Source of the DNA: Coprenecus sp949297365
GTDB taxonomy: Bacteria > Bacteroidota > Bacteroidia > Bacteroidales > UBA932
Reading direction: 5' to 3'
DNA length: 64,000 bases
Assembly (NCBI GenBank): GCA_963931055.1
Contig: OZ006987.1
Location: forward strand, 1,798,001-1,862,000
In this document: positions 1 to 8,354 of the stretch, piece by piece
How positions within the stretch are numbered: the stretch's first letter is position 1
How the letters are laid out: every line of letters starts with the position of its first letter
Notes under the pieces: generated by a model
Told to the model about the DNA's origin: nothing
Databases searched by the model: none
What the model saw: only the letters and a program-made list of their open reading frames with translations
Translations under genes and position numbers: made by a program

Positions 1-2784
1 GAGACCTATCTGGAAATATACATTGTTTTCCATGCCGAATATAAGTATCGAAAGGAATGCGCCGACGCAAGCGATGGGCAGAGAGAGGATGACGGCAATC
101 GGTACGGACCAGCTCTCATACTGGGCGGCAAGGAAGAGGAAGACGAACAGGAACGCCAGGGCCAGGACAAGTCCGGTCTGACCGCTCTGCTGCTTCTCCT
201 GATAGGACAGTCCGCTCCATTCGATACCTACGTTGTCCGGCAGTTTCTCGCGTACTATTTCTTCCATGATGTCCATTGCCTGGCCGGAACTGTATCCGTG
301 GGCGGCCTCACCGGTGATGTTGGCCGCGTAGAACATGTTGAACCTCTTGATAGTTCCGGGGCCTGTAGTGTATTCGGTGGTTCCTATGGATGTTACAGGT
401 ATCATGGCGCCTCCGTTGCCGCGCACGAAATACATGTTGAGATTGTCCCTCCACTGGCGGTATGGCTCCTCGGCCTGGATGTACACGCGGTACACGCGGT
501 TGAATAGATTGAAGTCATTGACATATACTGAGCCGGTGAACGCCTTCATCGTGGTGAAGAGATCTGAAACTGAGACACCCAGAAGTTTCGCCCTGTCCCG
601 GTCCACGTCATAGTACAGTTTGGGAATATCGCCCTGCATGGAACTGCTGACACGCGAGAGCTCTTTGCGCTGTGATGCATAGTAGACCAAAGTGTCGGAA
701 GCCCTCTGCAGTTCTTCATAAGTCATGTCGCCGCGGGCTTCAAGAGACATCTCGAAGCCTCCTGAGGTACCCAGGCCCGGAATGACAGGCGGGGTGCTCA
801 GATATACTTTGCTTTCCGGATATTTGGACATCTCATCCATCACTGTCTCCATGAAAGCCGGCAGGTCTGGATTCTCGCGCTCTTCCCACGGTTTCATTAT
901 GACTGTCATCTGACTGCGGGACTGGTTGGTACCGATACGGGGACTGGAGCCGGTCACATTGAGCACGTAGCGTACGTCAGGCTGCTCCAGGAGCCAGGCC
1001 ATGGCACGGTTGGTCACTTCTCTGGTTCTTTCGAGCGTGGCTCCTTCAGGCAGTTCAAGCTCAATGGTGAAATATCCCTGATCCTCCTGCGGAAGGAAGC
1101 TCTGCGGTACAATCTGAGCCATGGCCCAGATGCCTACGAGCGCTATTCCGAATGCTGCGAACGAGCGTTTGGAGTGAGCCAGGAAGTTGCGTATGATCTT
1201 GGCGTAATAGGTCTCTCCTTTGGCCAGCCAGCGGTTGATGGCGCGGAAAATAAAGTTCTTGCGTTCTTCATCTCCTTCCTGCTTGGGCTTGAGGAATTGG
1301 GCGCACATCACGGGGCTCATGGTCAATGCCACTATAGTGGATATTATGACGGATACCGCAATGGTGATGGTAAACTGACGGTAGAGGGCGCCTGTGATGC
1401 CGGAGAGGAAACTTACCGGGATAAATACGGCACAGAGCACAAGCGACATGGCTATCAGTGCGCTGCCAAGTCCGTTCATTGCTTTCTTGGTGGCTTCGTA
1501 TGGGGACAGTTTCTCCTCGTTCATGATGCGGTCCACGTTCTCGACCACCACTATCGCGTCGTCCACTACTGTTCCGATGGCGAGTACGAGACCGAGCAGG
1601 GTCAGGGTGTTGAGGGAGAAACCGAAGATGAGCATCACACCGAAAGTACCTATAAGGGATATAGGCACGGCAATGGCGGGAATAAGGGTGGCCCTCCAGC
1701 TCTGCAGTGAGAGGAATACCACCATGATGACCAGTATCAGGGCTTCGAACAGAGTCTTGTACACCTCGTGAATTGACTGTGAGATGTACTCGGTCATGTC
1801 GAAGGGTATCATGTAGGAGATACCTTCCGGGAAGTTGCGGCTGATCTCGTCCATGGCCTTCTTGACGGACTCGGAAACCTCCATGGCGTTCATGCCGGGA
1901 AGCATACGGATGTCCATCACAGCGGCATTGCCGCCGTTGATACCGCTCTCGGTGTTGTAGGACTGTGCCTCAAGCGATACGCGGGCCACATCGCGCAGAC
2001 GGATGATGGAACCGTCCGGGTTGGCCCTGAGGACTATGTCCTCGAACTCACTCACAGTGGACAGACGGCCCTGAGCCACGATAGGCACGGTCACGTCCAC
2101 TCCGTTCATGGGCTGCTGGCCTAGGACTCCGGCGGCGGACTCGCGGTTCTGCTCGCGCAGGGCTTTCTGGATGTCCTGCACTGTCAGTCCGAGACTGGCC
2201 AGCCTCTCGGGCTGTACCCATATCTGCATACCGTAGTAGCGGCTGCCGACATTGGACACGCGGCCTACGCCAGGGATACGGCGGAGCATGTCGAGTACGT
2301 TGAGGGTAGCGTAGTTACTCAGGTACACCTCGTCGAACTTGGGGTCGTTGGACAGCAGGGTGATGGTCATCAGCTTGTTGGAGGCCTGCTTGTCCACGGA
2401 GATACCGTTCTGGATTACCTCGGCCGGAAGTCGGGCCTCGGCCTGCTTCACTCTGTTCTGTATCTCCACGGCCGCCAGGTCGGGGTCGGTGTCTATGTCA
2501 AATGTGATTGTAACGGTAAAAGAACCGGTGTTGGTGCTCCTGGAGTCCATGTAGAGCATACCCGGGGTACCGTTGAGCTCCTGCTCGATGGGCGTGGCCA
2601 CAGCCTGTGACACGGTCTCGGCGTCTGCTCCCGGATAGGAGGCCGAGACCTGTACTACGGGCGGCACAATCTCGGGATACTGGTCTATAGGCAGCAGGAA
2701 CAGGCCGATAAGACCCACCAGCACTATGACGATGGATATTACCGTGGAGAATATCGGCCGGTCTATGAAGAAATCACTTTTCAT
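1..2784 (-). CDS. RND multidrug efflux permease (HAE1/AcrB-like), C-terminus cut by window edge
   Basis: Inner-membrane pump of a tripartite efflux system; it would use proton influx to push hydrophobic compounds through an adaptor and an outer-membrane channel. Reading the minus strand from ATG at 2784 gives 928 uninterrupted codons running off the left edge. They start MKSDFFIDRPIFSTVISIV, with the first membrane helix at about residues 10-30. The TM4 proton-relay motif VVDDAIVVVEN, with both Asp residues, lies near residue 405, and a second block of helices (LALAFLFVFLFLAAQYESW) lies near the edge. The family is usually 1030-1070 residues, so roughly the last 110-140 residues are outside. 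The start overlaps the stop of the upstream adaptor by 11 bp, so the two are translationally coupled. No TolC-type gene is visible next to it; one may lie beyond the edge. Substrate cannot be inferred. Confidence 0.95.
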   Translation of the reverse strand, partial: MKSDFFIDRPIFSTVISIVIVLVGLIGLFLLPIDQYPEIVPPVVQVSASYPGADAETVSQAVATPIEQELNGTPGMLYMDSRSTNTGSFTVTITFDIDTDPDLAAVEIQNRVKQAEARLPAEVIQNGISVDKQASNKLMTITLLSNDPKFDEVYLSNYATLNVLDMLRRIPGVGRVSNVGSRYYGMQIWVQPERLASLGLTVQDIQKALREQNRESAAGVLGQQPMNGVDVTVPIVAQGRLSTVSEFEDIVLRANPDGSIIRLRDVARVSLEAQSYNTESGINGGNAAVMDIRMLPGMNAMEVSESVKKAMDEISRNFPEGISYMIPFDMTEYISQSIHEVYKTLFEALILVIMVVFLSLQSWRATLIPAIAVPISLIGTFGVMLIFGFSLNTLTLLGLVLAIGTVVDDAIVVVENVDRIMNEEKLSPYEATKKAMNGLGSALIAMSLVLCAVFIPVSFLSGITGALYRQFTITIAVSVIISTIVALTMSPVMCAQFLKPKQEGDEERKNFIFRAINRWLAKGETYYAKIIRNFLAHSKRSFAAFGIALVGIWAMAQIVPQSFLPQEDQGYFTIELELPEGATLERTREVTNRAMAWLLEQPDVRYVLNVTGSSPRIGTNQSRSQMTVIMKPWEERENPDLPAFMETVMDEMSKYPESKVYLSTPPVIPGLGTSGGFEMSLEARGDMTYEELQRASDTLVYYASQRKELSRVSSSMQGDIPKLYYDVDRDRAKLLGVSVSDLFTTMKAFTGSVYVNDFNLFNRVYRVYIQAEEPYRQWRDNLNMYFVRGNGGAMIPVTSIGTTEYTTGPGTIKRFNMFYAANITGEAAHGYSSGQAMDIMEEIVREKLPDNVGIEWSGLSYQEKQQSGQTGLVLALAFLFVFLFLAAQYESWSVPIAVILSLPIACVGAFLSILIFGMENNVYFQIGL

Positions 2785-4147
2785 CCTCTGCGGTCGCTTT
2801 ACTTGTGGTGTCTGTCAATATCGCCGCACTGTCGGCCGGTGCGGCCAGTCCTGTAGTGTCTGCGGTCCCGGCAGCCGACGTGCTGTCCGTTCCCAGTGAG
2901 TAACGTCCTTCGCTGTCCGGCTCTGCCGGTATGGTCTCAGGCTCTACTATGATGGGAGCGACCTTGGCTCCGTGACTGAGTTTGTGGAAACCCTCCACGA
3001 TAATCATCTCATCGGGTCCTAAGCCGCGCTCCACCACGACGTTGTTGCCTATCTCCGGACCCAGTTCTATAAAACGTTTCTCCACCACGCTGTCCCTGCG
3101 GCAGGCGTAGACGTAAGCGCCTCCTTTCTCGATTACAAGAGCCTTGGTGGGCACTACTATCGCGTCCTCACGTACGTCGAGCAGCAGACGCACTTTGGTC
3201 ATCTGTCCCGGCAGAAGGATGTGGTCAGGGTTGGCCATCTCGGCGCGTACCGAGAATGTTCCGGTATTGGGATCCACCTGGGGGTCAGCGAAGTCCAAAA
3301 AGCCCTTCATCGGATATTCCGAGTTGTCCGCGAGGGTTATGGTTACGTAGGGGTTCCAGTTTCTGGCCGTGTCCTGCTGGCCGAGATTGACATTGCGCTC
3401 GCGGCTTTTGAGGTAGTCCAGACTGGTCATGCTGAAGTTCACCTGTACGGTGTCACTTTTTACCATCGTGGCCAGCAGGGACTTTCCTCCAGGGCCGACC
3501 AGGGTGCCGAGGTCGACATTTCTCTCGCTGATAAATCCGGAGATGGGAGAGCGAACAGTTGTATAGCCGAGGGCGATTTCAGCCTGGGTCAGGTCTGCCT
3601 CACTCATCACCACTTCTGCTTTGGCGCTCTCATAGGAGGCTATTGCGTTGTCCAGGTCCAGACGGCTGGCCGCATTCTGCTCGAACAGCGGGCGGATACG
3701 CTCCAGGTCTCTCTCTGCTTTCAGCTCCAGCGCCTTGTTCTTGTTGAGCTGGGCCTTTGCTTTCTCGACATTGGCTTTGTACGGTTTTGGGTCGATGATG
3801 AACAGCACCTGGTCCTTCTTTATGTATGTGCCTTCCTCGAAAAGCATTTCTTCCAGATAGCCTTCGACACGGGCACGTATCTCCACGAACTGCTGTGCGC
3901 TGATCTTGCCGGCATACTCGCCGTAGATTTCCACGTCATCGATGACCACCGGCTGCGCCTCCACTATAGGGTAGTCGGGCTTGGGCGGCTCCGGCCATGT
4001 TAGTATGATCCATGCGGCAGCGCCGGCGACGATAACGCCGAGCACTACAAACCACGCCCATTTGGGCCATTTGCGGATTTTCTTGATCCTGGAGGCCGCA
4101 ATATGGCCTGCCCTGGTAATCTTCTCTGTAGGTATATTGATCTGCAT
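2774..4147 (-). CDS. Efflux RND transporter periplasmic adaptor (membrane fusion protein, AcrA/MexA-like)
   Basis: Adaptor that joins the adjacent RND permease to an outer-membrane channel. 457 residues, long for the family. An unusually basic cytoplasmic N-terminus (about 30 residues) precedes a single membrane anchor (WAWFVVLGVIVAGAAAWIIL, about 30-49) rather than a lipobox. Then follow the biotinyl-lipoyl halves (VEGYLEEMLFEEGTYIKKDQ), a coiled-coil hairpin rich in Lys, Glu and Ala around residues 120-190, the returning lipoyl half (VRSPISGFISERNVDLG), and a beta-barrel and membrane-proximal domain. The C-terminal 50 residues are Asp/Ser/Thr/Ala-rich and look disordered. It is first in a two-gene operon behind its own promoter box at 4156-4163 and overlaps the permease start by 11 bp. 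Confidence 0.95.
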   Translation of the reverse strand: MQINIPTEKITRAGHIAASRIKKIRKWPKWAWFVVLGVIVAGAAAWIILTWPEPPKPDYPIVEAQPVVIDDVEIYGEYAGKISAQQFVEIRARVEGYLEEMLFEEGTYIKKDQVLFIIDPKPYKANVEKAKAQLNKNKALELKAERDLERIRPLFEQNAASRLDLDNAIASYESAKAEVVMSEADLTQAEIALGYTTVRSPISGFISERNVDLGTLVGPGGKSLLATMVKSDTVQVNFSMTSLDYLKSRERNVNLGQQDTARNWNPYVTITLADNSEYPMKGFLDFADPQVDPNTGTFSVRAEMANPDHILLPGQMTKVRLLLDVREDAIVVPTKALVIEKGGAYVYACRRDSVVEKRFIELGPEIGNNVVVERGLGPDEMIIVEGFHKLSHGAKVAPIIVEPETIPAEPDSEGRYSLGTDSTSAAGTADTTGLAAPADSAAILTDTTSKATAEDEK

Positions 4148-4155
4148 AACGGGTG

Positions 4156-4189
4156 CAAAAATAGGCTAAACTGACCTACTTATGCAAAA
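4156..4189 (-). promoter_or_regulatory. Bacteroidota-type promoter of the first efflux operon
   Basis: On the minus strand a TATTTTTG (-7 class TAnnTTTG) occupies 4156-4163 and a TTTG lies about 21 nt upstream near 4185-4188. This matches the -33/-7 promoter layout established for Bacteroides. It lies 9-16 nt before the adaptor ATG, so the 5' leader must be very short. Confidence 0.6.
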
Positions 4190-4213
4190 ATTGTACCCTT
4201 TGCAGAAAACCGC

Positions 4214-5116
4214 TTAAAAATAGTATTTGAGAGTGACGGAAACGGTTCCTTTAAGAGTGTATTCAGGTATGTTCATGAAGTCGTATTTGTAATTCAGTGC
4301 GAGATCAAAACTGTCAAGCGTCAGTCCTGCCTCAGCTATGACTGCCCCGGAAATTAAGGAGTCAAACATCATTTCGTGTGTATCAATAAAGTCGTTCAGA
4401 TCATCTGTGTCAATATCAAGGTACTGTCCCAGGAAACCTTCGGGACTGGTGTAGACGTTGATGTTAAGGCCGCCTCCGACACCTATGTACATCAGTTCGA
4501 AAGCCCTCAGGCGGAAGATGCCGACAGTCGTGAACTGCACTGTGTTTTTCATGAACGAGAAAGTCTCCCCGACAGCGAAGTTCAGTCTCTGGTCTACCCG
4601 TCCGAGAGAGAGCTCCATCGGTACGGAGAATGTCAGGACGGATTTGTCCTCATCCTCAATCATCAATCCTCCAAGGCCTATTCCCATGCCGAATCTCACA
4701 AATTTGTTCCTTTTGAAACTCTTGCTGCTCTTGGAACTGCGTGATGATGTGTATTTCCGGCGGGTGTCCTTTCCGGGATATGCCTTTATCTGGAAACATA
4801 TATTGTCTCCTGTGATGCCTCCGTATTCCGCAATAGGGTCCCATAAGATTCTGCACCGGCCGGCTGTGACGTTCTCGCCTGCGTCTCCCGAGACGTTCTT
4901 CAACGGGCCTTTGAAGGTGTCGCCTCCGTCAGTGGACACGTACAGGTAGATGTTGGCATTGCGGTCCAGATGGAAAGTGACGGCGACCTTGTCTCCTTCT
5001 TGATAAAAGTCGGTGTCGGTTACATTCTGCGCCTGCGCATTCCAGGGTGTGAAAGCAAGCATCAGCAGGGCGGATATCAGAGCGGGCAATAGTCTTCTGG
5101 TCATGGTGTCGTACAT
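4214..5116 (-). CDS. Secreted protein with Ig-like N-terminal domain and beta-barrel-like C-terminal half
   Basis: 300 residues. A signal peptide (RRLLPALISALLMLAFTPWNAQA) is followed by a domain of about 85 residues with YLYVSTDGGDTFKGPL and RILWDPIAEYGGITGD. I recognise this pattern from extracellular Bacteroidota proteins, often near C14 caspase-like or sulfatase-modifying domains; that is from memory. A Ser/Lys linker (SSRSSKSSKSFKR) follows. The last 160 residues alternate hydrophobic and polar positions and end in LKYYF, an aromatic C-terminus typical of outer-membrane beta-barrels. The start lies 3 nt after the stop of the caspase-like gene, so the two are almost certainly cotranscribed. 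A second in-frame ATG at 5104 would also keep the signal peptide. No enzymatic motif is visible; function unknown. Confidence 0.8.
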   Translation of the reverse strand: MYDTMTRRLLPALISALLMLAFTPWNAQAQNVTDTDFYQEGDKVAVTFHLDRNANIYLYVSTDGGDTFKGPLKNVSGDAGENVTAGRCRILWDPIAEYGGITGDNICFQIKAYPGKDTRRKYTSSRSSKSSKSFKRNKFVRFGMGIGLGGLMIEDEDKSVLTFSVPMELSLGRVDQRLNFAVGETFSFMKNTVQFTTVGIFRLRAFELMYIGVGGGLNINVYTSPEGFLGQYLDIDTDDLNDFIDTHEMMFDSLISGAVIAEAGLTLDSFDLALNYKYDFMNIPEYTLKGTVSVTLKYYF

Positions 5117-5119
5117 CTT

Positions 5120-6823
5120 TTAGTTTAGATTCCAGTCTTCCCATTCATTCTGCACGGAATAAGAGCATGAAGTCTCGGGATTCTGCGGCTTGTAATTGAT
5201 TCTCAGACTGTATTCCGAGACTTTCTTGCTAAGGTAGTCGGAGAGTTCGGAGTATGTGCAGTCTCCGGCTGTCTCCTGCAGTTTCTTAAGCAGGAAATAG
5301 GTGAACATGCCGTGCTGTTTTTCATTGTACGGCAGGGCTACCTGGTCGGCAGTTGTGGCGGAGAAAACGACGATGTTGCCTTTGAGAGGTGTCTCCTTGG
5401 GCACAACCTTGATGCCTCTGGCGGCCAGCAGGCCAGCCTGTCTTCCGCCTCCGCTGAAGCAGGCATCCATGAATACCGTCACTTTGTCGGCTCCTGTCCC
5501 GGAGAGTCTGGCGTACAGATCGGACAGTTTGAATCCGGAGCGGTAGTCTGTTCCTGAGATATCCACGGGTATCAGATACGACTCCTTGGTGTTGTCATCC
5601 GGGAATCCGTGCCCGGCGTAGTAGAAGATCAGTTCGGCCCGGTCGCCGTGCAGCTTGACTATCTCGGTCATCCTGTTGATCTCCCTGTTCATGTCGGACC
5701 AGCGGGCATTGGTCAGCATGATGAGGTTGTCATGCGGAACACCCAGCACTTTCCCGCAGTACTCAGCGAAGACGGCTGCGTCATTGGCTGCATAGGGTAC
5801 GTCCGCCTCGGCGGAAAGGCCGCGTTGGAACGAATGGTAGTCCTCGTTGCCTATGATAATGGCGAATCTGTTGCGGTCTGTGGTTCCGGTCTGAGGAATA
5901 TCGCGGTCCACGTCGGAATGCAGGGACGCTATTGCAATCTCGGTTTTCACTTCGGCCGTCGAGGCTATCTCTATCTTGTGTGAGGCGAACTGCTGGTCCA
6001 GTTTCAGATTGATGTCCCCGTCTTCTGCGAATTTCCCGTAACTTTCGGAAATATCAAAGTGTATAGGAATGTCGCTGGACGAGTACCGGTTGTTGACTAT
6101 CAGGGCATAATCCAGGGACTGTGTCTCTCCGGCTTTCAACTCTGCGAACGAGACGTGATCGCGGCCGTCCATAAGATATACATCCTCAGGCAGGACAATG
6201 CTTACGCGGACATTCCTGGCATCTCCGTATTCCGTATTCTGAACCAGTATCTGGAGGTTGAACATCTGCATCTTCTTCAATGTGCCCGAACTGTTGTCAT
6301 TTCCGGTTACGGAATGGTCTACAATGTGGACTCTCGGCTGAACGAAGGCTCTTGTATCCACTGCCAGAATCAGACTGTCCGTACCGAATCCCATAGGCTC
6401 GTCCACCCTGACCATAAATTCAGCCCTTCCGTCGGCCGTGTTCATGTCCGCCTTTATCGGAAACTCTATTGTCGCTGTCTCTCCGACGCGTATGGTCGGG
6501 ATGCTTTTGCTGTAATAACTCAGGCCCTGGACAGTCCCTCTTGCCTTAATCTCTCCGCGCAGTCCCATGCCGTCACCGTATCCGTCGTTGCGGACTGTAA
6601 GCAGTATGCGGCAGGTTTCGTCGGCATCTATGGCATTGTTGCCTGACGGATCTTCAAGTTTGAGGTCCAAGATGTCCAGTACGGGAGGCTTTATTTCTTT
6701 CGTGATGTTGAGCGAGCCCGTCCTGGTTACGGCCGTGGACTGGGCCATCATGTCCAGCCCGGTCAGTAAGACGGCTGCGATGGTGATGATGTGTCTGAGA
6801 ATAGGTGTAAGTCGGGTTCTCAT
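5120..6823 (-). CDS. Secreted peptidase C14 (caspase/metacaspase-like) domain protein
   Basis: 567 residues from ATG 6823, chosen because it gives a signal peptide (RHIITIAAVLLTGLDMMAQ) and follows a TAnnTTTG box at 6845-6852; an upstream in-frame extension would run back into menA. Residues about 40-300 read as two CARDB/Ig-like beta domains (TVRNDGYGDGMGLRGEIKA; LQILVQNTEYGDARNVRVS). The C-terminal 250 residues are a C14 domain. It has the start strand RFAIIIGNEDY, catalytic His405 in FYYAGHGFPDD and catalytic Cys455 in VFMDACFSGGGR, so both residues of the dyad are present. The domain is normal in length. The enzyme would act in the periplasm or at the surface on basic or acidic P1 substrates, which cannot be predicted. 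It is paired with the downstream gene at 4214-5116. Confidence 0.9.
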   Translation of the reverse strand: MRTRLTPILRHIITIAAVLLTGLDMMAQSTAVTRTGSLNITKEIKPPVLDILDLKLEDPSGNNAIDADETCRILLTVRNDGYGDGMGLRGEIKARGTVQGLSYYSKSIPTIRVGETATIEFPIKADMNTADGRAEFMVRVDEPMGFGTDSLILAVDTRAFVQPRVHIVDHSVTGNDNSSGTLKKMQMFNLQILVQNTEYGDARNVRVSIVLPEDVYLMDGRDHVSFAELKAGETQSLDYALIVNNRYSSSDIPIHFDISESYGKFAEDGDINLKLDQQFASHKIEIASTAEVKTEIAIASLHSDVDRDIPQTGTTDRNRFAIIIGNEDYHSFQRGLSAEADVPYAANDAAVFAEYCGKVLGVPHDNLIMLTNARWSDMNREINRMTEIVKLHGDRAELIFYYAGHGFPDDNTKESYLIPVDISGTDYRSGFKLSDLYARLSGTGADKVTVFMDACFSGGGRQAGLLAARGIKVVPKETPLKGNIVVFSATTADQVALPYNEKQHGMFTYFLLKKLQETAGDCTYSELSDYLSKKVSEYSLRINYKPQNPETSCSYSVQNEWEDWNLN

Positions 6824-6844
6824 GGTAATTGTTAAATTCTCCTG

Positions 6845-6852
6845 CAAAGGTA
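6845..6852 (-). promoter_or_regulatory. TAnnTTTG (-7) box upstream of the caspase-like gene
   Basis: TACCTTTG on the minus strand between the menA stop (6861) and the caspase ATG (6823). No convincing -33 TTTG at the right distance was seen. It still suggests the caspase/barrel pair can be transcribed separately from menA. Confidence 0.45.
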
Positions 6853-6860
6853 GCAAAATT

Positions 6861-7775
6861 CTACGGAAGAATGCACCCTGCGGCAAACAGCAGTGACAGC
6901 AGGAAGAAATTACGGGAAGTCTTGCCCAGACAGGGGTTGAGGGCGGCTCCGTCGGCTCTGCTCATGCGTCTGGCCGTGACCAGATGCAGGACTGCGTACA
7001 GCAGCAGGGGAGCGGCGTGCCATACCGGTTTGGAAAGAGCGACGGCGGCTCCGGCGAGCAGGGTGGCGGCCAGTCCGAGCGCGTAATACAGGATGACGGC
7101 CCAGTGCCCGCCCAGGCGCACGACGATGGTCTTCTTGCCTTGTCCGGCATCCTCGTCCCGGTCGCGGTAGTTGTTGACCATCAGCAGGCAGTCCACGGCC
7201 AGACCGCAGCCAAGTCCGGCGAGAGTGGCCTCTATGGTCCAGACTCCGGTCTGAAGGTAGAATGTGAATCCCACCGGGACAATGCCGAAGAATACCAGCA
7301 CCAGCACATCGCCCAGTCCCAGGCGGGAGAACTTCGTGGTGTAGAGAAAGCAGAACAGCACGCAGGCGGCACCTACGGCCAGCATCCACGGACCTCCTTT
7401 CCAGATCAGCGGCAGACCGGTCGCGCAGGCGAGAACCGTCGTGACCAGAATACCGGTCTTCATGGCTCCGGGGGTAATCCACCCTTGTGCGCAGGCCCGT
7501 TTCGGCCCTAAACGCCGCTCGGTATCACAGCCTTTCTTGAAGTCAAAATAGTCATTTACGAAATTTGCGTCTATCTGCATTATCCACGCGAAGAGCATGC
7601 ACAGTGCGAATGCCGTCCAGTCAAACGCCTCTGCCGGCAGCATCCAGTCGCTGTTCAGCCACATCCACGCGCAGGCTCCGCCCATGATTACGGGCGTCGC
7701 CGCTCCGGCCAGCGTCTTCGGCCTGGCCGCCAGCACCCACGCCCTCACCGAATTTGTTTTCACCGCACCGCTCAT
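6861..7775 (-). CDS. menA: 1,4-dihydroxy-2-naphthoate polyprenyltransferase
   Basis: Membrane UbiA-family enzyme that prenylates 1,4-dihydroxy-2-naphthoate to demethylmenaquinone in vitamin K2 synthesis. 304 residues, normal length. The first Asp-rich motif is NDYFDFKKGCD (about residues 72-82, preceded by DANFV) and the second is NNYRDRDEDAGQGKKT (about 180-195). Eight or nine hydrophobic helices follow the usual spacing, and the N-terminal WVLAARPKTLAGAATPVIMG is characteristic. The gene sits 3 nt after a HigA-like gene in the same direction, an apparently accidental neighbour. No other men genes are in the window. Confidence 0.96.
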   Translation of the reverse strand: MSGAVKTNSVRAWVLAARPKTLAGAATPVIMGGACAWMWLNSDWMLPAEAFDWTAFALCMLFAWIMQIDANFVNDYFDFKKGCDTERRLGPKRACAQGWITPGAMKTGILVTTVLACATGLPLIWKGGPWMLAVGAACVLFCFLYTTKFSRLGLGDVLVLVFFGIVPVGFTFYLQTGVWTIEATLAGLGCGLAVDCLLMVNNYRDRDEDAGQGKKTIVVRLGGHWAVILYYALGLAATLLAGAAVALSKPVWHAAPLLLYAVLHLVTARRMSRADGAALNPCLGKTSRNFFLLSLLFAAGCILP

Positions 7776-7778
7776 AAT

Positions 7779-8144
7779 CTATACTCCTAGGACGATATCG
7801 GCATCTATGTTGAGTTTACGGCTTATTTCGCGGGCCACCTTCAGCGTCGGCTCGCAGCGTCCGGTAAGGTAGTCGCTGACTCGGGATGTACTCACTCCCA
7901 GCAGTTCGGAAAGCTTGGTCTGGTTCAGCCCCATCTCGTACATCCTGAGTTTGATTGCCTCTACCAGTGTCGGAGTCTTGATAGGGTAATGCTCCTCTTC
8001 GTATTCCTCTACTAGACCTGAGAGCAGATCCAGCTCTATCAGGTTCCGGTCGTATGGCGGAGTGTCCTCCTGTACCATAGGAAGCAGTTCCTCTATCCTG
8101 TCCATTGCCGCCTTATAGGCAGTCTCGCTCTTTATTTTTGCCAT
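7779..8144 (-). CDS. higA: HigA-like antitoxin / XRE-family HTH protein
   Basis: 121 residues. The N-terminal 60 residues are the acidic helical region seen in HigA antitoxins of HigBA modules (YKAAMDRIEELLPMV, LDLLSGLVEEYEEEHYPI). The C-terminal half is an XRE helix-turn-helix (LNQTKLSELLGVSTSRVSDYLTGRCEPTLKVAREI). It would bind DNA and neutralise a HigB mRNA interferase. Immediately upstream, with 2 nt between, lies only the last half of a higB reading frame (8147-8305), so this antitoxin appears to be an orphan. Its own frame is intact, which suggests recent loss of the toxin or a retained regulatory role. Confidence 0.85.
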   Translation of the reverse strand: MAKIKSETAYKAAMDRIEELLPMVQEDTPPYDRNLIELDLLSGLVEEYEEEHYPIKTPTLVEAIKLRMYEMGLNQTKLSELLGVSTSRVSDYLTGRCEPTLKVAREISRKLNIDADIVLGV

Positions 8145-8146
8145 CT

Positions 8147-8305
8147 CTATATACTTTTTGCGTCTATCCGGTCGTATTCAGCATGTGTGCCGATGAACCG
8201 GATAAGAACAGTCTTTATAGTGAACTTTATTACAACTATGAGTCTGTGACTATTGCCTTTGATGTTGAACACATACCGTTGATTGCCGATGCTGTCGGCA
8301 TAAAA
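8147..8305 (-). pseudogene. higB: 5'-truncated higB toxin relic
   Basis: Minus-strand translation from about 8305 to the TAG at 8147 gives the C-terminal half of a HigB/RelE-fold toxin. It includes ADSIGNQRYVFNIKGN and RFIGTHAEYDRIDAKSI, which match the HigB core and tail, about 52 residues of a family of about 97-100. Upstream in frame the similarity stops at the stem of the hairpin at 8303-8328 and a TAA follows at 8327-8329, with no start codon. The N-terminal half is therefore missing. Two nucleotides separate it from the higA start, the normal higB-higA arrangement. Confidence 0.8.
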
Positions 8306-8328
8306 CCAGCCTCGCGCAAGGCTGGTTT
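8303..8328 (-). terminator. Rho-independent terminator after the DUF362 gene
   Basis: Perfect 9-bp inverted repeat AAACCAGCC/GGCTGGTTT with an 8-nt loop, ending in TTTTAT on the minus strand, 27 nt after the stop of the DUF362 gene. The same stem marks the breakpoint of the truncated higB. Confidence 0.75.
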
Positions 8329-8354
8329 ATGATTGGCTGTATGCCGTGAATCTG

